64,000 nt of DNA from Rhyzopertha dominica (Eukaryota > Arthropoda > Insecta > Coleoptera > Bostrichidae): positions 45,975,092 to 46,039,091 of the forward strand of contig QCXZ01000138.1 of assembly GCA_025024175.1 (NCBI GenBank). The letters run 5' to 3'. Both the position numbers and the translations under genes were made by a program. How positions within the stretch are numbered: the stretch's first letter is position 1; the number at the start of each line of letters is the position of its first letter. Shown piece after piece: positions 12,190-21,350 of this stretch. The notes below the pieces were generated by a model. The model worked only from the letters and a program-made list of their open reading frames with translations, did no database searches and was not told the DNA's origin.

Positions 12190-13192
12190 TTTCTGGACTT
12201 TGAATGTAACCTTTGACCGCTCCCTCTTTAAGTCAATAGCTAAGTAACGCTCTATAAGAAAAAATGTACTTGATGATGGCTACAAAGCTTCTAAAAACGT
12301 ATATATTCTTTCAATTTCGGAAACAAGAAGTAATCGCTGGGCGCTAGGTCTGGTGAGTACGCAGGATGTCGTGCAATTCAAAGCCTGCGTCGTGAATATC
12401 ATTCATTGCAATATGACATTTGTGTACAGGAGCGTTGTCCTGATGGAACAAAATTCCTTTCCTCAATTTTCCCCATGTTTTTTCTTTGATGCGCTCGTGC
12501 AATTATGAAATTAAGTTGGCATAGTAAAAACCTGTTATTGTGTGTCCGCGTTCCAAAAAATCAACCATTAAAAGTCTGTCCGGATCCCAAAAAAATGTGG
12601 CCATAATTTTACCATCAGAGGGCACAACTCGAAATTAGGTGGTGGAGGTAACCTTTGTGATGCCACTCCATACTCTGTTGTTTTGACTCTGGGTCAAAGT
12701 GGTGGACCCATGTTTCATCAACAGTTACAAATCGAGAGAGAAACTCATCCGGGTCTGTTGAGAACTTCGCCAAAATGGCTTCAGAATGCAGGACTCTCGA
12801 AGGTTTCTGATCAGGCGTCAACATTCTAGGGACCCAGCGTGCAGGTAACTTTTTAAAACGTAAAATATCTGCTAATATTTTTTCTATACTGCCATATGAA
12901 AAGTCTGTAATTTCAGCTATCCGACGAATGGCCATTCGCCTATCTGCCATTACCATGTCATGTACAGGATTAACATTTTCCTGAATAGTGACAGTTACTA
13001 GTCGTCCGGCACCCTTTGCATGTTCACACGTTTGTCTTCCTAATTTAAATTCTAGAGACAATTTTTTTACCACTTGGTAAGAAGGAGTGCTCTTACTTAA
13101 TATACCCACCATATCTTCATGAATTTCTTCTGGCGACAACCTTTTCTTTTGCAAATATTTTGTAACTGCGCGTATCTCAGATTTTTCCATTG
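12190..13192 (-). pseudogene. classical mariner transposase (D34D type), one main frameshift
   Basis: A minus-strand mariner transposase starting at MEKSEIRAVTKYLQKK (13190). The paired HTH domain runs to about residue 110 and includes GRQTCEHAKGAGRL, RRMAIRRIAE and YGSIEKILAD. The linker LPARWVPRMLTPDQK follows. First Asp: VTVDETWVHHFDPESKQQS (about 12710). Then VMATFFWDPDRLLMVDFLE-like sequence (about 12560-12600), second Asp in LFHQDNAPVHK (about 12440) and third Asp in HPAYSPDLAPSDYFLFPKLK (about 12320-12380). That last block is reached only after a one-base loss near 12385. A second break lies near 12625. All catalytic Asp survive. It is the best preserved D34D mariner here and resembles the transposase part of SETMAR-like proteins. 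Confidence 0.88.
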
Positions 13193-13872
13193 TTGAAAAT
13201 TATTCAAACACCTTCACGTAAATTCTAAATTATATTAACAAACAACGAATGATGACAAGACTGGTATTGAACAAGTGTCACAACAAATAAATAATTTAAA
13301 TAATGTCAAAGAATTTCACTGTCAGTCAACGCCTACTATATCAGAAACCGTGAATAATGATCTCCCCTCGTAAATTGCCAAAAATATTATGGACAAACAA
13401 GTTTATTCTCACACACTTCCTGTTCAAATTAAAATATACCACTGAAAGATCTTACTTTAAAATACAGAAGCTTAGCGAAGTTTTGTTTTTACACGGCGCA
13501 TTAAATTGATGAATGTAGAATTTAGTATTTACCGTAGTTTGTCTAAAAACGTTCAATCGGAAATAATTGTGGCACATTGGGTACATCTCTAGACTTTCTA
13601 ATAAAGAGTACCTACATGTAATTCTTTTAACGCAGCAGTAACACTGCGGGCATAATGTAAAGTTGCCATGTCTGGCCAAAATATATAATTGCCATCAGAA
13701 TCATTGTCTATAATTTTTTTTAGTCTTGTTCGAATGTAAAGTTTTTCGTAACTTTCAGCATCGACAGAATTGCGAGATAAAAAAATATAGTGCACGCAAG
13801 GAAAGAAGACAGACGTGGTGGGGACAAAAATTGTCGAGAGACATTTAAATCATTGGCATGCCCGCCATAACT

Positions 13873-13940
13873 TGTGGTCACAATTTCAAACGAGCGAACA
13901 AATTTATTAACGGTTCGCTCCGTTCAAATTGTGGGCCACA
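13873..13940. repeat. inverted repeat, about 27-bp arms, 12-bp spacer
   Basis: The left arm starts TGTGGTCACAATTTC and the right arm ends GAAATTGTGGCCACA-like when read in reverse complement, with few mismatches. The arms also share the GAGCGAAC / GGTTCGCTC block next to the spacer. It could be the tip of a foldback element, a small hairpin MITE or a cruciform site. No coding function. Confidence 0.7.
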
Positions 13941-14934
13941 TTACATTGCTAAGGTGCAACTTCTTTCCTAGCGCGCACTATATAAGCTTGAGAGTGACAT
14001 TTAGAAGAAATCGCCACCCATACCAACAATTTCTTTTGAATTTTGTATGTCTTTTTATAAACTACCTTTCTTCGTCTTTTTTAGAGTAATAATGTTTGTT
14101 ATTTGCGGTATCACTTACATCGAGTATGAAAAATGATTAGTTATCAGAGATAATGATGTTTTCGGCAGACTTTCTGTTAATGAGTGTCACGTTATGATCT
14201 TTTAGAATGTTACTTACGTATTTCTTGTGAATATGCAACTTGCTAAGTGAAACCCCAAACTTACCATGAGCATACTCAAATGAGGTTTCTTCATTTGAAT
14301 CATGCATCATTTGAATATCAAATTATATGAGCCGATGTTCTTCAAAAAGACAACAAACTCTCAGCTTGTTCTCCACAGTTTATTAACACCCAAAACTAGT
14401 TTTTTACTGTTCCACTTCACGAGGAACAGCGTCAGGTTAATATAGACAAAGCACACGACCGAGAAATAGGTCTCGCCGGACGAACAGTTTTGGCACTGTT
14501 CCGCAAGTTAATTCCAACTATATTTCGCTTTGTGAAGCGGCACTTGTAAGAAACTCACTGTGCAAACATGGAGCTTACTCGCTAATATCATGTGTACACA
14601 CTTCAAGTGTTAACCAAACACACATTCGCGGTAGGTAAACATTGCGGACATGTGCCGCTGAAGTGCCTTTCTGTTTTTGTACATTTCGTAATATCACTAA
14701 TTACGAGCATTGTGGAAGTTCAGGTCAGTAGGAAGAGCACCGAAAAGTGTGAGATATTTTTAATTCTAACGGACATGTTTGATGGCTTATGAGAGAAGCC
14801 AAGGAAGAATGATGGAATGAGGATTAGAAATTGTAAGATTAATTATTAAATTGAGTTCATTGATTTTTGAAAGTTATTGGGCGTGGAAAATAAAAACTAT
14901 GTAATCTACTGGCAAGGTTTTGTGATCTATTATT

Positions 14935-14952
14935 ATGCTCGAGCTCGAGCAT
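14935..14952. repeat. 18-bp perfect palindrome
   Basis: ATGCTCGAGCTCGAGCAT equals its own reverse complement. It lies about 50 bp outside the left inverted repeat of the tyrosine-recombinase element. A different palindrome sits just inside the right end (16265-16300). Whether it belongs to the element is an inference. Confidence 0.8.
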
Positions 14953-15211
14953 TTAATTTTTTTAACTGGATAAAATGCGACTGAAACACGACTGCAATAC
15001 AACGTTTTATCCATAATCACAGGCATTTAGAACCCAAATCGCTGCAATTTTATCTGATTTCATTAAAAAAATAATTTGACATTTCGTTGAGACAGCGAAA
15101 TTAACTAAAGGAATATAGGAGGGTGTTTAGTTGTTTATTTACGATTTGATTTGCAAAAATTTGTGAAGTTGGTGGGAACTGGAAGAAAGTGTTTCAGGGA
15201 TAATCCTGAAG

Positions 15212-16090
15212 AAAGCTGCAGAAGCAACTCTACAATTATTGCCTGCGAAGTCCAAGGAACATTATGATAAAAGTATTTTCCGAATTTAACGAATGAAACG
15301 AAAAACGGGCTGTATCTATCATAAATGTTATCATATTTCTTAAATCTAAAGAAGTATGCAATTTCATCCATGTGATCGAAGTACTCGATGCTGAAGACTA
15401 CAATAAAGGTTTATAGAGATATAGACATTGGAAAATATAGTAAGCTCACTGTCTAGCTGAAGATTGTGTCGAGAGAATACAAAGCGAACAAAGCTGTAGT
15501 ATTGGAAAAAGCGCGCGTGGAAGAATTTTTGCGAAGGGCTTCCGGTAAAGAATATTTGATGATCAAGGTAACATCTCATAACTTTCTAGACGTTATAGAT
15601 AATAAATTTTGAAATATTTTAGGTTGCACTAATAATGGGAGTGTGTCGTGGGTGTCGTTGCTGCGAAAAGTTCACAATAAAAGAGGGATTCTCTATCAAT
15701 GCTGTGGAGACATGCAGAAAATACAAGTCCTTATGTCCAAAGAATTTAGGCAACGATAGATTCTTTTTACGATACACTAATCAAAAGTGTACTTCACAAC
15801 CTGTTGGAATCACCACTCCATCGAAAGCCCCTTCAAGAATTGCTGCATTTTTTAATCTGGCAAATGCAGAAGATTATAGCGGCCATTCTAAGAGGCGAAC
15901 CTCAACAACTTTACTGATTAATAAAGGCGCTGACCTCACAACAATTAAACGACATGATGGGTGGAAAAGCTTCGCTATAGCAGAAAGCTATATCGGGGAT
16001 TCCACTTTTAATAAGCTGGACATTGCAAGGAAAATCCAAGGTTCTGCTGGTACTAGTCACTCCTTGCAAGAAGAGACATCTACAGATTGA
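15212..16090 (+). pseudogene. tyrosine recombinase (Crypton-like), with a probable 55-bp intron, decayed
   Basis: The recombinase would cut DNA through a tyrosine and rejoin it without a DDE step. The N-terminal part reads LQLLPAKSKEHYDKSIF (15235-15285). After broken frames come DIGKYSKLTV and VEEFLRRASGKEYLMIK, ending at 15567. GTAACA...TTTTAG (15568-15622) looks like an intron that restores VALIMGVCRG. Exon 2 (15623-16090) has VETCRKYKSLCPKNLGNDRF, NLANAEDYSGHSKRRTSTTL (HxxR-like box), TIKRHDGWKS (catalytic His) and AESYIGDSTFNKLDIARKI (catalytic Tyr). Compared with relatives, the segment after CRG that holds the first catalytic Arg is largely deleted. A stop lies near 15451. It is non-functional. 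Confidence 0.8.
15568..15622 (+). other. predicted intron in the tyrosine recombinase
   Basis: It starts GTAACA and ends TTTTAG, 55 bp long, AT-rich and with stops. Its removal joins K to VALI in the same frame and matches the family pattern YLLMKVALIFG. Short introns of this size are common in insects. No transcript evidence is available. Confidence 0.55.
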
Positions 16091-16264
16091 ACAAGAACTT
16101 TGACAGGCATTCTTCTGAAACCGATGACATTTACAAACTTAATGTTAATGGCAAAAAAAGTAAAATTTGATAACAGAAATAACGAAATGTTTATAAATAT
16201 AAATGTTAATGTTAATAATAAATAAATAAAATGTGATTGATTTAAGACTATTTCTCTTTATCTG

Positions 16265-16300
16265 ACTAGTGGAATAAAGTAATTTCATTATTCCACTAGT
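16265..16300. repeat. hairpin near the right end of the recombinase element
   Basis: ACTAGTGGAATAA (16265-16277) and TTATTCCACTAGT (16288-16300) are perfect 13-bp inverted arms around a 10-nt loop. It lies between the recombinase gene and the right 16-bp repeat. It may be a recombinase binding site, by analogy with paired core sites of tyrosine recombinases; this is inference. Confidence 0.75.
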
Positions 16301-16337
16301 GGATAAAACATCAATTATAAAGTGATTATGGATAAAA

Positions 16338-17860
16338 GGCTTTTATTATCAGTAGTATATCAACATTATATAGAATACTAATATCCTGTGGATTTAAAGC
16401 CAAAATCCCCCACAATTGCCATCATCAGAATCGGTTTAGATAAAAAATATAACTCCAGAAGAATACAATATATGTGTATCCATCCATATCCTGTTTGCCT
16501 TCAATGTTTTATTACAGCTCTTATTAAACTTCCTTTATTCATAGGTAATATCACGTTTATATTAATGCAAGCTAAACTCCGTTCCGTATTCATCGAGACA
16601 CCCTGTATATCTGTAGTCGAGATGTAACCGATCAAAACGGAATCGATACTTATCCTTTTGTTGGTCGTGCAACGGAATTGTTTAATTGTGTTAGCTTAAG
16701 CATGACCGGCCACGATGGCATCTAAACAAACTAAATTGCGGCGCCCTGCAATGTTCGTGATAATAAAATATAATACGGACGCAGTCAGCTGTGTTGACAG
16801 TTATTTGAAACCGACGTGTTTATTAGACGACCACATTTCTCGCTGTAATCAGATATCATATTTATTCCTTTTTTATCAGTACTAAGAATTTGGAAAATGA
16901 ACAGAAAACCCAGGCGGCGAAAACACCAAAGTGAGTAAGGTTGGGTGAAAATCCAAACGCAACTATAAAAGTAGTACCCAAATTTGGATTTATATACACT
17001 ACTGCTTTCACAGAAGCGATATGCAAAAAACTGCGTCTAAATGGAGATACTCAATTGAATGCAACTCTCAAGCTTTCTGTTTATTAAGTACATTTCGAGA
17101 ATCTCGAGTATATTCTACAATTTTTTTTAATGCAAACGGTAAGCTATGTTAGGACAGTCCAATAATGAAGATACCCTTGGGTTGCTCTATTTGAATGTAT
17201 AATTTATAGACCCAAGTCCTGCTTTCTTGTGAACAAGTTCAACAACACTAACAAAGAAACAAAAAAATAATAAATTCAAAGAAAAGATATGTTTATAAGA
17301 ACACAACTCATTAAAATTTCCAACACACAATCACGTAATGGGGTTCATAAAATATAGATGTCTTATCAAAGGTAAAAACAACAGATAGGTAATGATAAAG
17401 TGAAAAATAAAGAATATTGCACTTCATATTTTTAGTTTTTGGAAAACATACTTGTTTTGTTGCTTAATTTTTCATGTCAGGATCACAAAAATTAAAGGGT
17501 AATATGAGAAAATGTGTATTAGAATAACTACTAACGAATGTAATGTCAAGAATAATTTATTTTTATTATTATTATTATCAGAGATAAAGCAGCAAATATC
17601 GCATGCGCAATGCTTTTATGCCAGTTTAATTGATAAAATCGTGTAGCTCACACTTTGCCACTGGTTATCAGTGACGCAGTATTTGGTCAAAGTCAAGGAA
17701 TCTCAAAAACGGTATGGTCTACAAACACATTTCTTAACTCAAAATATTGGATAGCAAGTGTTTTACACTAAAACGATTACATCAACAAAAAAGTACCGCC
17801 AATCTATAGGTGCAATTGATACATTATCAAACACTAATTAGGATCACATTAAAGATGCTA
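16338..17860. other. AT-rich stretch without gene
   Basis: No recognisable coding sequence. A TTA microsatellite lies at 17561-17578. The block around 16640-16860 is less AT-rich but shows no motif. Confidence 0.4.
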
Positions 17861-17925
17861 CAGACTTTATTGATATTATAAAAGGTTTAAGTATTTCAGA
17901 AGGTGATATTTTTGTTAGTTTTGAC

Positions 17926-19036
17926 GTGGTTTCTTTATTTACGAAAGTACCCATTCCTAAAACGATAGATATCATCAAATCCAAGCTTAATGGCGATCCC
18001 CTAGGTGACACGATAGCCAGATTATCCGAACATTGTTTAAAATCTACTTATTTCTTATGGAACGATAATTTTTATGAACATAAATCAGGTTGTGCAATGG
18101 GTTTACCTCTAAGTCCTGTAGTAGCCAATTTGTTTATGGAAAATTTTGAACATGTAGCGATAAACAGTTTTCAGTTTAAAACAAAATGTTGGTATAGGTA
18201 CGTAGATGACACTTTTGTTATTTGGCCCCACGGTATAGAAGAGTTGGGTAGGTTTCTAAATCGTTTGAACAGTCAAAATCCCGACATAAAATTTACTATG
18301 GAATTAGAAAGCAATGGTAGTTTACCTTTCTTGGATGTCCAAATTTACAGAACAAACACTGGACAGTTAGGACACAAGGTTTACAGAAAACCAACACACA
18401 CAGACAGATATTTACATGCCACATCTCACCACCCTCCTTCTCAAAAGAATAGTCTTATTAGGACGTTATTTGTTAGAGCACAAAGGATATCAGACGAAAG
18501 TTCTGTACAAAAAGAAATATATCATCTTAAATCAGCGCTAGTGAGAAATGGTTATAGTAGTAAGAATATTAGGTCAGTTTTTAATAAAAGTGCTCATCCA
18601 AATCAAGTAAATTCTCAGCAAGGACAAAGTAAATTGAAGTTGAGTTTGCCTTGTGTACAAGGTCTTTCGGAAAAATTAAAGAGGATGCTTACAAAACACA
18701 ATGTTTTAGTTGTTGATAGTACATATAATAATTTAGATAAAATTACTTGTTCTTGCGGCAAGTGTTACATAGGTCAAACTAAAAGAAAAGTAGGCACGCG
18801 TTTGAAAGAACACATACGTGCTACTAGGTTGCAAGAGATAGATAAATCTTCCGTAGCTGAACACTCATATTTCTAAACACATGATTGATTTCGATAAAAC
18901 AAACATTTTACATAGAGAAAAATATTATCACAAACGTCTAATAAAAGAAGCTATAGAAATTTGTAGGAATACTAATCATTTTAATAGGGATTGTGGAATT
19001 TATGAGTTAGGTGACATTTCGAAGGTTATTTTGTAG
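17926..19036 (+). pseudogene. Penelope reverse transcriptase plus GIY-YIG endonuclease, copy B
   Basis: One 316-codon open frame (17926-18876) carries RT motifs A (FTKVPIPKTIDII), B (GCAMGLPLSPVVANLF) and C (WYRYVDDTF), then LPFLDVQIYRTNTG, a basic linker and the GIY-YIG core ending CYIGQTKRKVGTRLKEH. Compared with copy A, an 18-codon segment between NNLDK and ITCSC is missing; it holds the region immediately before the nuclease core. One base is lost near 18873, so the last 50 codons (ending near 19036) are in another frame. The first third of a normal Penelope protein is absent. The RT core itself is open and keeps YVDD. Confidence 0.9.
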
Positions 19037-19210
19037 TTATCTTTTATCAAGTAGTTCGTGTATATCTAGTAGGTAGGTAGTTCCTTTTTCATCGTTAGGT
19101 TCTTTTTATCAGGTTGGCACGTTTCTATGATGTCTCGCATCCTTAATGATTTGTTTATTTACTTTCATAATGTTGTTTGAACTTGTGTCAGGCAAATTTT
19201 AAGGTTCTTC

Positions 19211-19250
19211 GTCTTTGACAAAGATTACAGGTGTAATCGAAACGTCAGAC
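19211..19250 (+). ncRNA. hammerhead-like motif in the Penelope 3' tail, copy B
   Basis: Identical in layout to copy A: GTCT arm 19211-19214, variant core TTGACAAA 19215-19222, stem II 19223-19229 with 19232-19238, GAA 19239-19241, minimal A-C-G-U stem III 19242-19245, putative cleavage after C19246 and the AGAC arm 19247-19250. Stems are perfect, but the CTGANGA core is altered. Both genomic copies share the same alteration, so the variant predates their divergence or is normal for the family. Confidence 0.5.
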
Positions 19251-19543
19251 TATTAACTTTTTGTGAGTGTTTTCAAGAGACAGCGATCTATCCGACAAAA
19301 TATTATATTATGGACGCTGAAAGCATTCTCCCTCGTATGCTACAGATGTTTTAAGTTTTTTTTTATGCAGCAATATAAGACTATTAAATTGAAATAAAAA
19401 ATAAATAGAATATTAACTTTAGAAGGGTGAACGTGTTCAGCATTCAAAACTTTTTTTATCAAGATTTTGAAAACATAATAAAGTTTACACAAGAACAAAC
19501 AGCGCTTTAACAAGGTCAAGAAACAAGACATATTTAAATTAGT

Positions 19544-19729
19544 ATGGATGTATGCCACGCCATTAGAAATGCACGTACACCCAAACCTAATGTGACATAT
19601 GAGGAAATGAAGACTCTTAAGGATTTGAATATATATAAGTCCGTTATAGTTCCTAGAGCAGATAAAGGTTCAGCCACAGTAGTTTTAGATAGAACAGATT
19701 ATGAGACTAAAGTTAGAGAATTAAATTGA
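19544..19729 (+). pseudogene. Penelope N-terminal fragment
   Basis: A short open reading of about 60 codons with VTYEEMKTLKDLNIYKSVIV then RADKGSATVVLDRTDYETKV. The ADKGxATVVxDRxDYxxK block is the conserved stretch upstream of RT motif 1 in Penelope proteins and is absent from copies A and B. The same DRTDYETK sequence recurs at the head of copy C (about 37845). It lies 240 bp beyond the 3' end of copy B in the same direction, as expected for a truncated tandem unit. Confidence 0.8.
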
Positions 19730-21129
19730 GTTATCTGCATTTTACTAAATTTGATCAAAAATGATGGTGCAGGTTTCCAAAGAAACACTGAATTTTTCTT
19801 GACTTTTATTGTTACTTTTTTACGTGCTACGTACCGGTATTTACAACTTATGACTAACCTACTTATGCCTACTGTTAATATACGTTAAATACTTACACTA
19901 AATCAACACGAAAATTACATGTCACTTAATTCAGAAATGTTACGGCAACCAAATTAAGACGGCAAAGATAAAAACATATGCAGCGCGAAATTATTCCATT
20001 TAGAACGAAAAATTCCCACATGGAATTACGCAAGCTCCAGATTAATAAACCACTCGAAGGACCATCGTGAAGAAGGCAAACCAACAACGGCTCAACCAGT
20101 CAAAACGATCTCAGTTGGCACATGTGAACTTCTTGACGGGTCACGATTCGCGTTACACCAATTAATTTCGTGGTTTCAAGTGATAATTAAAGGCATGCGA
20201 AATCGTGATTACGCAAGGAAGAGCTACACGAACAGCGCTACACCACCGTTAACTCTCCCATGTTTGTGCCACACACAATATGAAGTCGCGAAAGATGCAG
20301 TGTGCAGGAATAGCGGTGTGGACGATTAATTCTCTATTATTTAAATGTGCACCGGCAGCTATTTTGGTCCGAACTGACCTCGTAGTGCATTGAATCGAGA
20401 AATGACAACGTAAGTTTGCTTTCTAGCATCTTGAAGCAAACGATTAGAAGAAATATGGGAGCTGATACAAATTCCAGTTATAAGCTTTGTGCGACAAATT
20501 AAGCAAATAATGATTGTCATAAAGAAATATTTATGACATATTCTTCATTTTGATGGGAAATGCACTTTTGCAAATAATTTTAATAAGTGGTTGGGGCAGC
20601 CCCATGAGGGACACAATCATTAGTCAAATAAATTGATTGAAAGGTCTTTGTTCAGCACGATCGCTAGATTTGGAACAAATATTTTTTCTTGCAGGGTTTT
20701 GTTATACAAATATTATTTCTAGTGTGTTTTGCCCACAATAAAAGAAGATTCTACGGGCAGTTATACATATGTCGGTAAATTGAGTTTACAAGCAAAAAAA
20801 ATTATCATTGATTTTACCACAAAAAAAAACACATTCTTCTAGCGCTGAAACAAGAAAATCTATAATGGAAACCTCCTCATTCTGGCCTAGCGGAACGAAA
20901 AGTGATTTTATATTGATTTCGGACTTGGTAACTTTTTTTCGGCTTCTTAAATCCCAACACATTGGCAATTTTATTTTTTGGCAATGGTGTCACTTTGATA
21001 AATGAGTTTATGCAAGTGAAATACCAAAAATGTTTGTGAAATACATAATTGTAATAGATGGCAGCTCAAAGAAGCAACAGTAATATAAAAATACAAAAAT
21101 ACAAATAATTATATAAAATCTCTTTGGAT
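19730..21129. other. AT-rich stretch without gene
   Basis: No recognised coding sequence or repeat on either strand. The 20000-20400 part is less AT-rich but carries no readable motif. Confidence 0.4.
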
Positions 21130-21350
21130 AATGATGCTATGGTGCCTGCTGTTCGATTTTTAATTCTTCAAGATTATTAGTCAGGTTATCCCTATACACA
21201 ATTTGCTTTAAACGTCCCAGAAATAAAAATCCAAAATTGTTAAATTGGGCCAAAATTCTGGAGAAATTTTCCAATTCATTGAGCTCCAAATTTAGCGTTT
21301 CACCAGTTACTTATATATCAAAGCGCATGATAAGCGTCTTGCTGAAAAAG
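21130..21350 (-). pseudogene. mariner-superfamily transposase C-terminal scrap
   Basis: Read on the minus strand, 21165-21260 gives PNLTILDFYFW then, after a one-base shift, RLKQIVYRDNLTNNLEELK. This matches the SPDLTPLDFFLWGxLKxxVY...NLxxLKxRI block of insect mariner-superfamily transposases, with the third catalytic Asp. The upstream part (second Asp) is unreadable. An old, short fragment. Confidence 0.55.

Larger units (their letters stand above)
13193..15004. other. non-coding stretch with a hairpin and a palindrome
   Basis: No gene is recognised. It contains a long imperfect hairpin (13873-13940) and an 18-bp perfect palindrome (14935-14952), both listed separately. The remainder is AT-rich with no readable product. 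Confidence 0.4.
15005..16337 (+). mobile_element. compact tyrosine-recombinase element bounded by 16-bp inverted repeats
   Basis: TTTTATCCATAATCAC at 15005-15020 is the exact reverse complement of 16322-16337. The enclosed 1.33 kb contains one gene, a tyrosine recombinase in the plus orientation (15212-16090), which fits a short recombinase-only element. Additional GGATAAAA copies occur just outside the left repeat (near 14968) and just inside the right one (near 16301), next to a 13-bp-arm hairpin. Crypton-type elements carry such recombinases but are not known for terminal inverted repeats. The exact ends and class are therefore uncertain. Confidence 0.65.
17861..19306 (+). mobile_element. 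Penelope-like retroelement, copy B, 5'-truncated
   Basis: Same family as copy A but in the opposite orientation. The match to copy A starts at the CAGACTTTATTG block (17861) and ends at TATTAT (19306). The coding part is followed by a shared 3' non-coding tail (about 19037-19306) with the hammerhead-like motif at 19211-19250. Immediately downstream, 19311-19342 resembles the inverted form of a segment that lies upstream of copy C (37805-37838), and a Penelope 5' fragment follows at 19544. This head-to-tail patchwork is typical of Penelope elements. Confidence 0.9.
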
